Counted from the first letter of the stretch, positions 10,101 through 20,667 are shown. The stretch is 25,242 nucleotides of DNA from Reticulitermes lucifugus (GCA_026260175.1 JAKCWW010003268.1:1-25242); one strand, 5' to 3'. The notes: generated by a model from the letters alone, not told the origin. Translations and numbers: made by a program.

Positions 10101-13100
10101 TGCAGCAACCATACACATAACTCCAAATGATGGTGTCTTATCTTCAGGCAGGAGCTGTTGCCTTTTTGAACATGGTATGAAGTCCATATTTATTTTTGAA
10201 GGTGTGAATGCAATGTTGTCTTGGAAACTGTGTTTCTGCTAATGTACATGCTTGCTCCATCGTTGTTGTGGACACCCTCAAACACCCGTTCCTCTTCCTG
10301 CCACTGCATTCCTTGTGGACGTCCTCCACTTCTGTGCTTTAGATTTAACCGTCCTGTTACAAGAAGTCACTGTTCTATGTGTGCAATGTCTTAATAGTCT
10401 GAAAAGCAACATCCAAGAAACTGACGAGTATACCTGCAGCACAGGAATTGCCAATGTAAGCACCCACTGTTTTCAATATATAGGTGTACATCTGGCATAT
10501 GGTCATTCCATTACTCTCGCTTGAACACAACTGATACTACAAAAATGAGTAATGTTCCAATATGACCTATACAACAAATTCATGGCTTACTACAGTACTA
10601 TATCTTCACATACAACAATCAGTACTGTACATAGTTTTGACAGCTGAATATTTTTTTGCTCAAAATTGCTAAATGCACCTACTTTTTGTTGTTTTAATAC
10701 AGCAATTTTACACCTTTAGTTCGTATAAAAATTGTCATTGAACATATGCCTATGGCACATAAGCCATCTTGCATTCTTCCTCTGCCACCCCGTCAAATAA
10801 AATTGTTGACACGGATCACAACTTTCAGAACCTTTATAAGCTACGTGCAGCAGCTCGCAGAAGAAGAACAAATCTACACTTCATGCCACGCAATTTCACA
10901 CGTAGTAAAGCAAATACAACATATTTTAATTGGAAGGAACAACTGATTTATTGGAGGGTAGAATGGATCTTCCCCCAGGCTGACAATATAAAATGTGCTG
11001 GAAGAAGGTAAGTTAAGTTATTACATCTGGTTGCAAGAGCTTCACTGTTACATGGATTTTGTTACTGTAATTTTTGTATTTGCATGTATACTGCAGATTA
11101 GGGTTTCCCAACCCACATGTGACTGAAATGCCATCCTTTCCTTCACAGAGAGTGGAATTGTGTGAAGTCTGGGCCAGTTTGGGTGGAAGTGAACTCTGTT
11201 CTGCTGTACTGGATTTGTCATTAACATTTCTGACATCCAAGCACTCACCTGCTTTTTGTTCTGCAGATCCTCAAAGTTGCCCAAGCAGCAAATGTTCACT
11301 TTATTTATCCATTACACGTATGTAACAATATATACAGGTCAGAAAACAGTGGCCATTTTGTGCTACACGAAAAGACAGTGGCCCCAGAAAATCTGTGATG
11401 TCAGAAGACCTGCAGACCCCAGTTACAAAACATGCTTGTAGATGGGAATAGTGTGTTCAGAATTTTGTACAGTATTACAGTTAGCCTTGTTAAAGAACAC
11501 AGTGCTGTAAGGAATTAAAAACTGCTAAAAATCAATTTCACTGTCACTGCACATCTGTCATATTTCTGCCCTGTATCCAGATGAAATGGTACATTACTGC
11601 ACCAATTTTTTGTGATCCACTTATTCCTGTTCCATTCACTATAATAAGCAGTAGTTTGGGTGATTGTGGTTGTAGGTTGAGGATTGGGATGTTTGAACTC
11701 TCCTTGCAAAATAACACTGGTCCTTCCATCTCAATGTAATAGTACATATAAAATCCTTGAATTCATTGCTCTTCTATTTTCTTTTACCTTTTCTTACGTG
11801 TCTGAATTTGTGTATAAGCTTTTAAAAACAATATATCATTACAAGTTCTATAAGTATAAAACCACTTCATTGATCCTTCAGCATGCTTGCATAAGCTGGC
11901 AGTAAAACATGACTTTTGTGTGAAGTGGGAATTTGTATACAACAATCGGGTGTTCATGCAAAACTACTTGGACTGTACTCTCTGACCTGTACTTTTCAGG
12001 ACTAGCTTGTATCAGAGCAGTGATATCAACTACTCTGTGTCCTATATCACCTTCGTATGTCCTCATTTAAACCAGATGCATTTTCAGGGTTAAAGATTAT
12101 AAATAGAGGATGTCATGGTGCAGAACGAGTGTAATCTTCATGATACAGTGAGTACCATGAATTGTTTAGTAGACTGTAATAAATTGTTTCAGATTACTTG
12201 AAACCGAGCCCTTGGCAAAACTTGTGAATATTTACCTGGACCCAAAGGAATGTGACCCACTGTATCACGATAAGTTGCAGTACTACCAGTCTGCTGGTCT
12301 CAGAGGCATCGTGTTATTGCTAAAAGCTGAACAGAAGCCGGGAACACGGTTTTATCAGCTAGATTCTTCACTCAGCCTGAAGGATAATCTTAAAGAGAAA
12401 ACAGTAATAGAGTTCCCTACAATATATGTTGTTCTGAAGGACCATAAGGATGCATTTGACATTCTAGGACCAGGTGAGTCATAGTAATCAGTGAAGTTAA
12501 CATTGCCCTTGTAGCTAGCCATCATACCAACCATACTGGGGTAAAGCGCCAAACATTTTTGATCTTGGCACAAAATGGAAGTGACTCAGGTCACTATCTG
12601 ATGGGAAGAATATCCAGTACATATTTGATACGAAACTGGACAGACACTAGAACCATTCACAATGCTGTGCTGAAGAAACCGTGATTTCACTGTCATATAA
12701 CCTACCAATATATGTGAAGTTGGGAAATTCTGGTGCATTGAGTAATGTGTGACTAATTATACTGAAATCTGTAAGGCTAACAGAAAAGGTGTAAAAGGCA
12801 TAAAATGTTTGTTTCATTTTTCTGTACAACCTCTATTTTTTTTTTCAAATGAGTTTTTCTCAGAGTACTTTGGTTTTTCTCTCAATCCCTTCACCAGTGC
12901 TGTACACACCTCCTGTATGTGTCATTCTACCATTTGATGCTATGCAACTTAAGCAGTAAAGAAAGTGTCACTAAATAAATTAAGAAGGAAGAGGGTAGTG
13001 ATGCAGTCTAATCTTCTAGAAAAAAATAATCACAAACTGTACAAACAAGTTGCTTTCTTGGACTGCAGTGAGTTTTATGCTTTACTAGCACTATGCCATG

Positions 13101-13662
13101 ATATTTGAAATGTACCCTCATTTGTGTTTAATCCTAAGTCCCACATTATCTGTTATTATTCTTGTACCATTTGTGTCTTTACTCCAGATAACTAAGAACA
13201 AATCCATCACTGTCAGTCAATATGAAGAAACCATTTCCAATGTCGATACAGTTGTATAATATAAACATTCTGGTAATGATGGACTGATTCTTGGATTTGT
13301 CTCAAGGCAGAGATAATGCAAGCATTATTTTCAACAACAGCAGTTCTTTTTATTTCATGCACTTTGTTATATAAATAAAACGAGTCTTTGGTGATGGAAA
13401 TAGCAAGTCGATTGCTGTAGTAATCAAGAACATTGTCGTATTCTACAACACCTGAAATTATTCTTTTGTTTCAGATGAAGAAGAGGATGAAGATAGAAAT
13501 GGTGTCTCCAGCAATGTGAACAAAAACAACTTACTATTTTACACCTCTGATTATTCTGAGAATGAAGATGAAGATGCATATAACGCTTCTGTTGGCAGTA
13601 AGAAAAAATATCCAAAGCTTGACATTCCACAGTATGATGTGCTCATAAGACAAAAATCTTGA
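7135..13662 (+). CDS. ZNHIT6: Box C/D snoRNA protein 1 (BCD1/ZNHIT6), HIT zinc-finger protein
   Basis: Six exons: 7135-7160, 7414-7595, 8845-8936, 10829-11007, 12193-12473 and 13475-13662 (TGA at 13660-13662). All have GT/AG junctions in matching phase and total 948 nt, 315 aa. The protein is a nuclear assembly factor for box C/D snoRNPs. The N-terminus carries a zf-HIT finger with ligands C13, C16, C25, C28, C33 (or C34), C37, H41 and C47 (CEVC, CPRC, CLTC). The middle and C-terminal parts match the BCD1 core: a basic RAAARRRRTNLHFMP helix (about 106-120), YFNWKEQLIYWRVEWIFP (132-149), then residues 161-253 with LAKLVNIYLDPKECDPL and VIEFPTIYVVLKDH. An acidic tail (DEEEDEDRNG from 254; SENEDEDAY) precedes the C-terminus. 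The start is fixed by the short first exon MALGRVCT, the only one I found with a good donor (GTGAGA) in the phase required by exon 2. The protein is shorter than human ZNHIT6 (about 470 aa), mainly at the N-terminus. Confidence 0.93.
7596..8844 (+). other. ZNHIT6 intron 2
   Basis: AT-rich intron between exons 2 and 3. No exon, repeat family or RNA gene is recognised. Open frames here (for example 8307-8564) have intron-like composition and no protein resemblance. Confidence 0.5.
9277..9421. repeat. Diverged ~70-bp tandem duplication
   Basis: Two adjacent units (about 9277-9345 and 9350-9421) share TACAAAGCTAA, AACTA..GAAG.TGT and the end TCCCATCT. On the minus strand they read RWEGGH and RWDRGH, which recalls the GGHIE-type C-terminus of mariner-like transposases. 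The repeat may therefore be a duplicated 3' part of the neighbouring relic. Confidence 0.5.
9549..9565. repeat. Perfect 7-bp inverted repeat (hairpin)
   Basis: CATCACG-CAG-CGTGATG is a perfect palindrome with a 3-nt loop. It is flanked by TATACCCATCAC on one side and a second, partly similar GGTATAGGTGATG on the other. It lies just downstream (in transposon sense) of the transposase relic. It could be part of a transposon end, but no matching partner end was found. Confidence 0.45.
9600..10470 (-). pseudogene. Degenerate mariner/Tc1-like transposase relic
   Basis: Read on the minus strand, a frame at about 9870-9660 gives IWIQDMLYHHGGTPAHY, then TVTFPGRRTGCNELISWPA, a stop, then SPDLKPTDIFSW. 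This matches the order of an insect IS630/Tc1/mariner transposase: the QQDGAPPHY box, FPGR, then WPxRSPDLxPxDFFLWG. The aspartate of the second catalytic box is replaced (D to H in YHHGG). The WPARSPD arginine codon is now TAG, and the parts need frameshifts to join. Upstream pieces at about 10100-10460 (for example GRKRNGCLRVSTTTMEQ) fit the N-terminal half only loosely. The gene is dead and lies antisense in ZNHIT6 intron 3. Confidence 0.72.
11008..12192 (+). other. ZNHIT6 intron 4
   Basis: No gene or repeat family is recognised. The GC-richer part at 11095-11450 gives overlapping open frames on both strands, none resembling a protein. The acceptor at 12191-12192 (TTGTTTCAG) is strong. Confidence 0.5.
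12474..13474 (+). other. ZNHIT6 intron 5
   Basis: Mostly AT-rich intron with a T run at 12837-12845. A short segment near 12565-12582 (GGCACAAAATGGAAGTG) resembles part of the SINE-like repeat at about 18870-18890 (GGCACAAAATGGAGGTG). That match is too short to call a copy. Confidence 0.45.
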
Positions 13663-14044
13663 AGGAAGATGTAGAATTATGCCTAAAGTTTGTACAAATC
13701 TGGATACTGCACTGTCAGACTGTGATTCAGAAGTGTGAAAGCAACACCAATGTAATATGTAGACAGCAGTACATACTAATGTTGTAATTAATACATGTGT
13801 AAATTGTTGTCTTAAGGCTGACACGAATTGTAGTTTCTGATACACAATTGTAACAGTAAATGCTTCTAATTATGTAGCTTGAGATTAATTTTAATGGAAT
13901 GCATGGTAAAGACACAATGTAATACATTTTTATAGCTGATGGCATTTGTGACCATGGCTTTGAACCACATGAAATGGTTTGTTTGGTGAGTGAGCTCATG
14001 TTCCAATTCAGCAGTTTAAAAGCTGTTGTAAATATGTAGTAAAG
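13663..14044 (+). other. ZNHIT6 3' UTR and flank
   Basis: AT-rich sequence after the ZNHIT6 stop. I see no canonical AATAAA before the repeat block at 14045, so the polyadenylation site is not located. Confidence 0.4.
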
Positions 14045-14449
14045 GTAAAGATAAACTAAAGTTGTCCCTGTGCCTTATTAAGCACCATGCCATAAAGATG
14101 TATGGGGAATGAAGGTACAGCGCAGATGTTGCTAACTGAAGTTAGGGTAACTCACGTCAGTACAGTACGAGGCTAGGCTGGAGAACCAGGGAAGTTGGAT
14201 TTGATTCCTGGCAGCAGCAGAGATGTTTCTCCTCTCCACTGTGTCCAGACGAGCTCTGAGGTCCACCCAACCTCCTACTCATAGGTACTGGGGGCTGTTT
14301 CCCTGGTGCAGTGTGGCCGAGGCAAGAAAGTATGAACCACTAACCTCTATCTAGTGGTAGGTTACTAATGCCTGAAACTGTACCTCCACTTCCCCATATA
14401 TTTTCATGGCACTGTGCTTAATTAAACACAGGGATAATTTTATCTTTAC
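14045..14449. repeat. Inverted-repeat element with internal tRNA-like Pol III head
   Basis: Arms at 14045-14120 and 14378-14449 are inverted copies of each other, at roughly three-quarters identity by eye. Each starts GTAAAGATAAA, passes TCCCTGTG and TTAAGCAC, then CCAT..A.AT.TATGGGGAA, and ends GGTACAG. Between them, at about 14144-14212, a tRNA-like segment reads GTAACTCACGTCAGTACAG (A-box-like), GGAGAACC, then GGATTTGATTCC (B-box-like). The simplest reading is two related SINE copies inserted head to head, or a foldback SINE derivative. Confidence 0.6.
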
Positions 14450-14454
14450 TAGAT

Positions 14455-14656
14455 GGGAGCTGTCACCTTCACACCTCAGCTGCTTCATGGCCTGGGATAG
14501 GGCCAGTAGTACACATTAGACAGGATGCTGGCTGGGCCTCAGGGTCAATCTATATGGTATGGACAGGAGGAAAATTTCTGCCCCTGCTTGGAATCGCTGA
14601 TTCCCAAGATGTGCAACCTGTAGCCTAGTCACTATACTGACTGAGCTGTCCCAGCT
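14455..14656 (-). repeat. tRNA-derived SINE, minus orientation
   Basis: On the minus strand the head at 14651-14590 reads GGGACAGCTCAGTCAGTATA, then GTGACTAGGCTACAGGTTGC and GCGATTCC. This resembles the D-arm, anticodon arm and T-arm/B box of a decayed tRNA. The body continues to about 14455. A partial second copy of the head is at 4811-4875. The tail and target-site duplication are not clear. Confidence 0.55.
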
Positions 14657-16128
14657 CAGAAACAACAGACTAACCTTATGCCTAAAACCAATAAGGAATA
14701 AGATATAACAAAGACCTACAGCAATTTATGAATATCTGGATCTCTCAAATTTTAAGAGGAAGTAAATTACAGTGGAGTGATCATGGGCAGTGAATGGTCG
14801 AACCCAGCATTCCAAAGAAAATACTTAAAAGGACATATTAAGGGAAACCCACGAAAAGATGGCACGATGGTGTATGGTACCACACTACTAGACTTATTGG
14901 CCACAGCTGCACTGGATGCTCATTGCTATGGATAAAAGTGGAGGAGTTCAGGGCTCAATTTGGCCTGTAGAACCATTGGATGGATGGGATCTTAGGCCTA
15001 AAAATCTTGATATATGTGTAATGAGAAAAAACCACCAAATGAAATGCATATACAGTTCAGCATATTGAAATTACTGTACAGGGACCTCCAGATTACGAAC
15101 GGCAGGTGGGTTTTACAATATCAGTTGTCTGTCAAATAAAAGGTACTTTTACAAAAGTGAGTGTCGAGTATTAACAGACTGCATAATATACTGTGTGAAA
15201 GATGCTTTGATTCACACTAAGCATTTAAAATGTGTGACTGCTGTACAACATATGAACCAAAGTATCAATCATGTGATTCTGGGTCCCTTGTTCTGTCTAT
15301 ATGAAACACTTCATAACACCTGACCAATACAATGAACTGCAGAATACAGTCTTCCCAGAACCATCCGTAGGGCCCTACACACTGTATAAAATATGTAATA
15401 TCTTCTGGCTTTGAGTGTAACAAAATTGTACATTAGTTCCTTGAATTCCAATTCCTGACCCAGTTGTTTGTCACCATCTTTGTTCATTATTATTAACATT
15501 TCAGTTAAACAGTCAAACACTAAACTGACAAACAGATGATTATACAGTGAGAAAAAAATATTTCAAATTATGAATTTAAGCTTAATAAATGTGGTTGACT
15601 ATCTCCAATAACCTCATCCACATATTCATAATTAGTATTACTGTAATATATGTGGTGTATATATTGGGCAAGTATTTTACTCCCTTGATTTTCACTAATC
15701 CAATATGAAATTAAAGCCACTGGGCAAATATAAAGTAAAAGTCAAAATATATATTGGGGTATATTCAAAAAATTAAACTTAATTTGCTACATTCAAATCA
15801 CCAAAAACCTACCATTTCAGTGTCCATGAAAACTTCAATTCACTTGCAGCTGTATACTGATGTTAACACATTTATTTAAAGCAGTATCTTTTCAACAACC
15901 CCCCCCCCCAACAACAGACCTCATGATGCCCACTGAATCACTGCACCTTACCAAAGGATGAAATGTGGCTTGTTGATGAAGACAAATGCTGCTCTACAAG
16001 AGCAGGAACATTACTCTGTAAGGGAAGAACCAAAAGAGGTACCCATCAATTTACAACGGAAGGAATATAAAGAGACTGCCACGTCTTTCACCATTTTCAT
16101 ATATGCCTAACAGTCTTTAGATGCCAAC
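14657..16128. other. Intergenic and SEC22 3' flank
   Basis: Spacer between the convergent ends of ZNHIT6 and SEC22. It contains a poly-C run near 15899-15909. A minus-strand frame at 15520-15311 (TEMLIIMNKDGDKQLGQELE) is not recognised and has no supporting exon signals. The lower part must include the SEC22 3' UTR. Confidence 0.45.
15871..15876 (-). terminator. Candidate polyadenylation signal of SEC22
   Basis: TTTATT on the plus strand is AATAAA on the minus strand, about 255 nt downstream of the SEC22 stop. It is a plausible cleavage signal, but such hexamers are common in AT-rich sequence. Confidence 0.35.
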
Positions 16129-18482
16129 TCACAAGACCCAGAAGTAGAGAAACACCACTAGAAAAGCAATGCAGGCAACAGCTGCTTTCATGTACATTGA
16201 CTTGGTGTTGAGGAATGTAGCATCTTTCTTGTATTTCTGGGACAATATTGACAGATTCTGTGCTTTTGTGTCCAGTTCTGCAACAAAAGATTATACTGCT
16301 TAATGAAAGCTATGAACTTAATGACAATACGTGAGTGAGGGAATTTTTAATGCTGCACAATCTGCTCTCATTCTTTCTGATGGTGTGATCCATTTCAGAA
16401 TCAAAATCTGGTAATGTTTAAGCTTGCATGATTAATTGACTTAATAATATGTCATCAGTGCTGACAGTGTCAGTCAGTGGAACGAAACTTGTAATGCAAT
16501 TTCTAGATTCATTCTTGGGTTATTTTAATTACACTCTATTACCTCTTTTCCATTGGTAATACATAGTTGAATGATGAATCTGCATGTGAAAGTGCTAGTG
16601 GCCTCTTTTAAGGTACCACACAATCACTTTAGTGAATACACTGAAAAAACTAATGAAAACATCCACCGAGACAGATGATCTCCAGAGTAAGATTCAAACT
16701 TCAGACCTCCAAAAATATTAAGATTCAAACCTCAGAAAAATGTTCATTATAATTTCTTGTTGTTGCTAGGATCACCTCAGAAAACCAAGGCAGCGTTACA
16801 CTTCTGCCAAAAACATTTACTCTGTAGGGAATACATTCGTAACTTCAGTCACTGTGGATGTTTCCAAAACAGATATAAAATGCTTGGTGGTGCATGTGTG
16901 CTTCCCCTCTTACAAGCTTGCCTCTTTACCTGCACATCAACTGCCAAGCAATCTGGCCACTGCTATATCTGAGCCCAAATACTTTTATTTGTGCCTCAGT
17001 AGTTAATCGTATGATCACATTAGAGAAGATGAGATATGTGACATGTATCACACCAGGGAGAGATGGTGAAGTGTACCTATAAAATTTTAGTTGGAAAATA
17101 TGAGGGGAAGTGACCACTAGTAAGACATACGTATAGGCAGACAAATATTATTTATATAAATCTTAGAGACATAAGATGGGGTAGTGTGGACACAATTTGT
17201 ATGGCTCAGGACAGTGGTGGGCCGTGGTCAAACACAGCAATGAACATTCATACTCCAAAAATTTTGGAGAACTTTTCGACATGCTGAATGACTATTAGAT
17301 CCTCAGGCTGAACTCTGCTCCTGGGAGCTACTAAGCATACTTTCTGTAAAGTTATAAAAACAAAATAGTTCTTTCCTTTACAAAAATAATTTTTATTACA
17401 TTTCACCAATTAAATGGAAACACAGTTCCACATAGTAATGCATGAACTAGATATCTCAAAAAATGAATGTGAATTTTCATTCTCTTAAGAGAAGAATAAA
17501 CAGGAAAAAGCTTGTGCACAGTATCCTGCTACATTCATGCATTTGGAAAACAATATTCCCATTTAAAAGTAATGAAACACCAACAATGATTCACTGTTAC
17601 CTGATAATACAACTCCCCTCTGCAGAACATCATCAATATTCTGAACCATTATCCTCTGTACATCCTGCAGCTCTGTATTAAGAGCTGAAAGATTCCGACG
17701 AGCTCGTGAATCTGTGAACACCTTTTTGGCCTTCTGAATGTATGTATCTGAAAAATTGTGTGCATACTAAGTTGTTGAATTAAGTATTATTAGTCAACCA
17801 CATATTAGTATTAAAAGAATTAAAATTAACTCTAAATTCTTACCAAATTCGATGAAAGTGTAGGGTCTTGTTACAGTATTCACTTTCTTTCCATACTGGG
17901 TGTGAAATTCTTGAGCTAAGTCTTCAAGGTATGAAAATGCAAGTCTCTTTGAATAGTTCTTTTCTGCTAATACAAGGTAGCACACATCATTTTCTATAAG
18001 GTAGCTGTGAAAATTTTAAATACAGGATACACAACATCAATAAATGATTAGTACCCAATCAAAACATGCAATTGGCAAGGGGCAGTGTACAAATAAACTG
18101 ATGTCCATTAGACTATTATAAAACTACTTCCATTACGTGTCAGGACAACTGTCCAGAGTTTTTGCAGACGTTGTGAAACACTTCCTGGATTACTTACTGA
18201 AACAAATATGGTCCAGTTTCTATACTGCAGCGTGACGGGCTTAACGTATTAAGCTTACGGAATAGCATTTTAGCTTGATTCTGGTACTCCAGTATGTTTT
18301 TCCCCGACTGCAACAAATTCAACCTCAATATAACATGCATTACACAACACTATCCAAAAGCGTCATATGAATACGAAATTATCGCAGAAGAATGTTACAA
18401 ATCTTACCTGTTCATCTTCCTGCATAGTCGCTGCCAAAGGCAAGCCGTCAGATATCCTGGCAATCATAGTTAACAACACCAT
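16129..18482 (-). CDS. SEC22B: Vesicle-trafficking R-SNARE SEC22 (SEC22B type)
   Basis: Five exons: 18482-18408 (ATG at 18482-18480), 18307-18198, 18004-17844, 17747-17601 and 16277-16129 (TGA). They total 642 nt, 213 aa, against 215 in human SEC22B. All junctions are canonical and in phase. The product is the ER/Golgi R-SNARE that pairs with Qa/Qb/Qc SNAREs in COPII/COPI traffic. The longin domain (about 1-120) starts [20 protein letters not shown] and contains [20 protein letters not shown] and [10 protein letters not shown]. The SNARE motif (about 136-195) contains [22 protein letters not shown] with zero-layer R159, and [11 protein letters not shown]-terminal anchor (196-213) ends [12 protein letters not shown] with no lumenal tail. 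Nothing looks broken. Confidence 0.97.
16278..17600 (-). other. SEC22 intron 4
   Basis: Longest SEC22 intron (1.3 kb). No exon or recognised repeat family. Frames at 16757-16972 and 16894-17082 overlap out of phase and resemble nothing. Confidence 0.5.
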
Positions 18483-18720
18483 TATGCTATGTAGTCCACA
18501 GAACTTCAAACAAAACTCCCTTCTTAATGTCCCGGGTCAAATATCATTTGTCGCCAGCGTACACTTCGAACACCGCAAACATATGTGCTACTGACGAATG
18601 TTTATAACAGCGCAAACTAAAACGAATGAAATCGAGGTACACGTCATGCCATGTCACGGAGGAAAGAACTTTGTGTCATCTGTGATCAGGACCACCACGG
18701 ATGATATACCAACTACAAAT
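18483..18720 (-). promoter_or_regulatory. SEC22 5' leader and promoter region
   Basis: The region directly upstream of the SEC22 start codon must hold its promoter and 5' UTR. CpG dinucleotides are more frequent here than in the introns. No TATA box or initiator can be assigned with confidence. Confidence 0.4.
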
Positions 18721-18799
18721 ATGGTTCAAAGGTGATCCGTCCTTCGAAGATCCATGCGCATGCAAAAACTATCAGTGAGAGGTAGCCAAAAAAAAAATG

Positions 18800-19074
18800 C
18801 AGTTCTTCCTGTCCACTCCCCGAAGACAAAGAGGGGAAGTAGAGGTATAGCTCCACCCATTCTTAACTTCGGCACAAAATGGAGGTGGTCAACTTCACAT
18901 CCTGACAATTTTACCACCGGGAATGAACACCCACTGAATAGGAGACGCTGGGTGGGCCCTAGAGCCGGCCTGGGCATTTGGAGAAGGGAAAAATCTGTTG
19001 CTTCTACCAGCATTTGAACACTGGGTCGTCAACCCTGCTGCCAGTAACTATATTAACTATGCTAACCTGGCCCC
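18800..19074 (-). repeat. tRNA-derived SINE-like repeat
   Basis: On the minus strand the head (19074-19005) reads GGGGCCAGGTTAGCATAGTT, then GGGTTGACGACCC and GTGTTCAAATGCTGG. The last is close to a Pol III B box (GGTTCAAATCC), and the first resembles an A-box region. A GC-rich body continues to about 18800. The open frames on both strands here are products of this composition, not genes. The lower boundary is not defined. Confidence 0.55.
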
Positions 19075-19559
19075 AAGACAGAAAAGAGCATACACAAGTT
19101 TATATTGGGTGGATATGACAAGCACATGACAGGTGCCATTAGAAGTGCAGATCATGAACAAAAAGTACTCCTGCACACAGATAAGAGCAACTTACTATCA
19201 GCATAGCAAAGGAGATAGAACACAGTAATGCTCAGTCACTGCCATGAGAATCTCAAATTTCTGTTATTCTTTCATTATCCACCTGTCTGACAGTATCATT
19301 CAACTAATGGTTCTGTAGAATTTTGTAGTCTAGTGAGAGAGGCTGGCAGTGACTCTGCATATCAACCATCCAATGATGACCATATCTGCTCCTCATAGAT
19401 CTGTTGAATTCATGTATAAGATACTTTCTCACATCCAACATTCTTCTCTGACTTGTTTGAACTCACAACAGCAATGCTCATAACTGATGCAGCCTAGCAG
19501 ATTCATCTAACCACTGAAAAACCTCATGCATTCACAACTGATGTGCATCAGGGGGTCAG

Positions 19560-19935
19560 TTCCATCGCCCTGCACAGTTGCCATTCTCGGATGGCCTGAG
19601 TATTATCTTCCTATGCAGCAACCATATTTGGAGTGCCTCAGTACTATCTCCATCTACTGGTGCCACACGAGCATGCCTGATAAAAACCACTTCAAGAACC
19701 CCAAGAAAATCATAACTATTCTAATATGTAACAGTCATACTGGTATTACCATGGTATTATAGCCCTATGCAGCAGCCATACTGGAAGTGGCTGACAAAAT
19801 TCAAGAACAACCTTACTGCAAGTGCCCTAAGAAAAACATACTATTTACTACACCCATAATGTGTAACAGCAATACTGGGTGTACCAGAATAGTATCTCCC
19901 TATACAGAAGTCATTTTGGGAGAAATTCTCAACAG
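19560..19935. repeat. Three diverged tandem units of about 135-155 bp
   Basis: Three successive units align around a shared block: an ACAG.CATACTGG-type segment, then GTATTAT or AGTATCT, then CCTATGCAGCA.CCATA.TGGAG. The CTATGCAG/CTATACAG landmarks fall at 19611, 19765 and 19900, giving spacings of 154 and 135 bp. The units are clearly related but well diverged. It may be a decayed satellite or part of a repeat-rich element. Confidence 0.6.
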
Positions 19936-20667
19936 CTGGGCTTCCCAATACTGACAGCAGTGCCTGAATATGATCTTCATTTACAGGACACCACTTGCTC
20001 CTACATTCACTTAAAAACAAACAAGGTTTCTGGTAAAATTTGTCACTTTTGCATGAACATCAGCCACCACTCACTCCACCCCCTCCCCCTCCAGGTTGAC
20101 AACACAATGCAGCCTTTCTGTCTGTGTATGTATAATGTAGTAATCTGCATTTCCCTATCATCATTCATGATGTGAAGATACTATTATGTCTATGAACTGT
20201 AATGAGATTTCAGAAAAAACAAATATTTTTTAGTACCTTCTATATTACTGCTTATCAGGCATGCTCATGGGTGCAATTATTTTATGATACTTTATCAACT
20301 GCCAAGATTAGGTAGCTGTACTTGTGTTCTGCAACACAAGGAAGGTACAGATTACACTTTATAGACAAACTCTACTTATGCCAAATACACCATGAACATT
20401 CATAATGGTAACTTGTAAAACTATAAACTTTATTTTCAAATAGCTTCTGATTCCATGTTGTTACAAACCTTCAGGCTCAAGTATTTATAAATGCTGCACA
20501 TAATTAACCTTTATCAACCACATGGGTCCCCCATGCACTGTTAAATGTAATTGCTCACAGCCTACAGGGACAATGCTGTCCCATGTGGGTGCGGGCATGA
20601 GCATTTCGAACAAAAGCAATCTGGCTATCAGGAACTACATTGGGATTTAAAGGCCAGACAATAAAGG
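19936..20667. other. Spacer between SEC22 upstream repeats and the WDR46 3' end
   Basis: No gene is recognised. The right part must contain the WDR46 3' UTR. A minus-strand AATAAA (plus-strand TTTATT at 20429-20434) lies about 235 nt after the stop and is a candidate polyadenylation signal. Confidence 0.4.

Larger units (their letters stand above)
8937..10828 (+). other. ZNHIT6 intron 3, occupied by transposon remains
   Basis: Intron of 1.9 kb. The left 330 bp is unremarkable. From about 9277 to 10470 it holds a tandem duplication and an antisense mariner-like transposase relic. The acceptor at 10827-10828 (AACTTTCAG) is strong. Confidence 0.6.

Noticed and set aside
10681..10780. Possible exon start at the CAATTTTACACC acceptor (about 10701)
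   Set aside because: The in-phase reading reaches a stop within a dozen codons, whereas the acceptor at 10829 continues the BCD1 homology in phase.
11013..11325. Several overlapping frames on both strands in ZNHIT6 intron 4
   Set aside because: No recognisable domains, no consistent splice signals, and the flanking ZNHIT6 exons already join in phase without them.
14144..14212. Functional tRNA gene
   Set aside because: A- and B-box-like blocks are present but the acceptor stem and anticodon arm do not pair properly. It is better explained as a SINE head.
15311..15520. Minus-strand frame with a charged peptide (NKDGDKQLGQELEFKELMYN)
   Set aside because: It looks protein-like in part but has no convincing acceptor/donor pair or neighbouring exons, and no family is recognised. 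Left as non-coding.
18726..19017. Overlapping open frames on both strands of 87-95 codons
   Set aside because: They coincide with the GC-rich SINE-like repeat and have no protein resemblance. Open frames on both strands are expected from its composition.
19526..20175. Plus-strand frames of 78 and 98 codons
   Set aside because: They run through or beside the diverged tandem repeat and show no conserved protein features.
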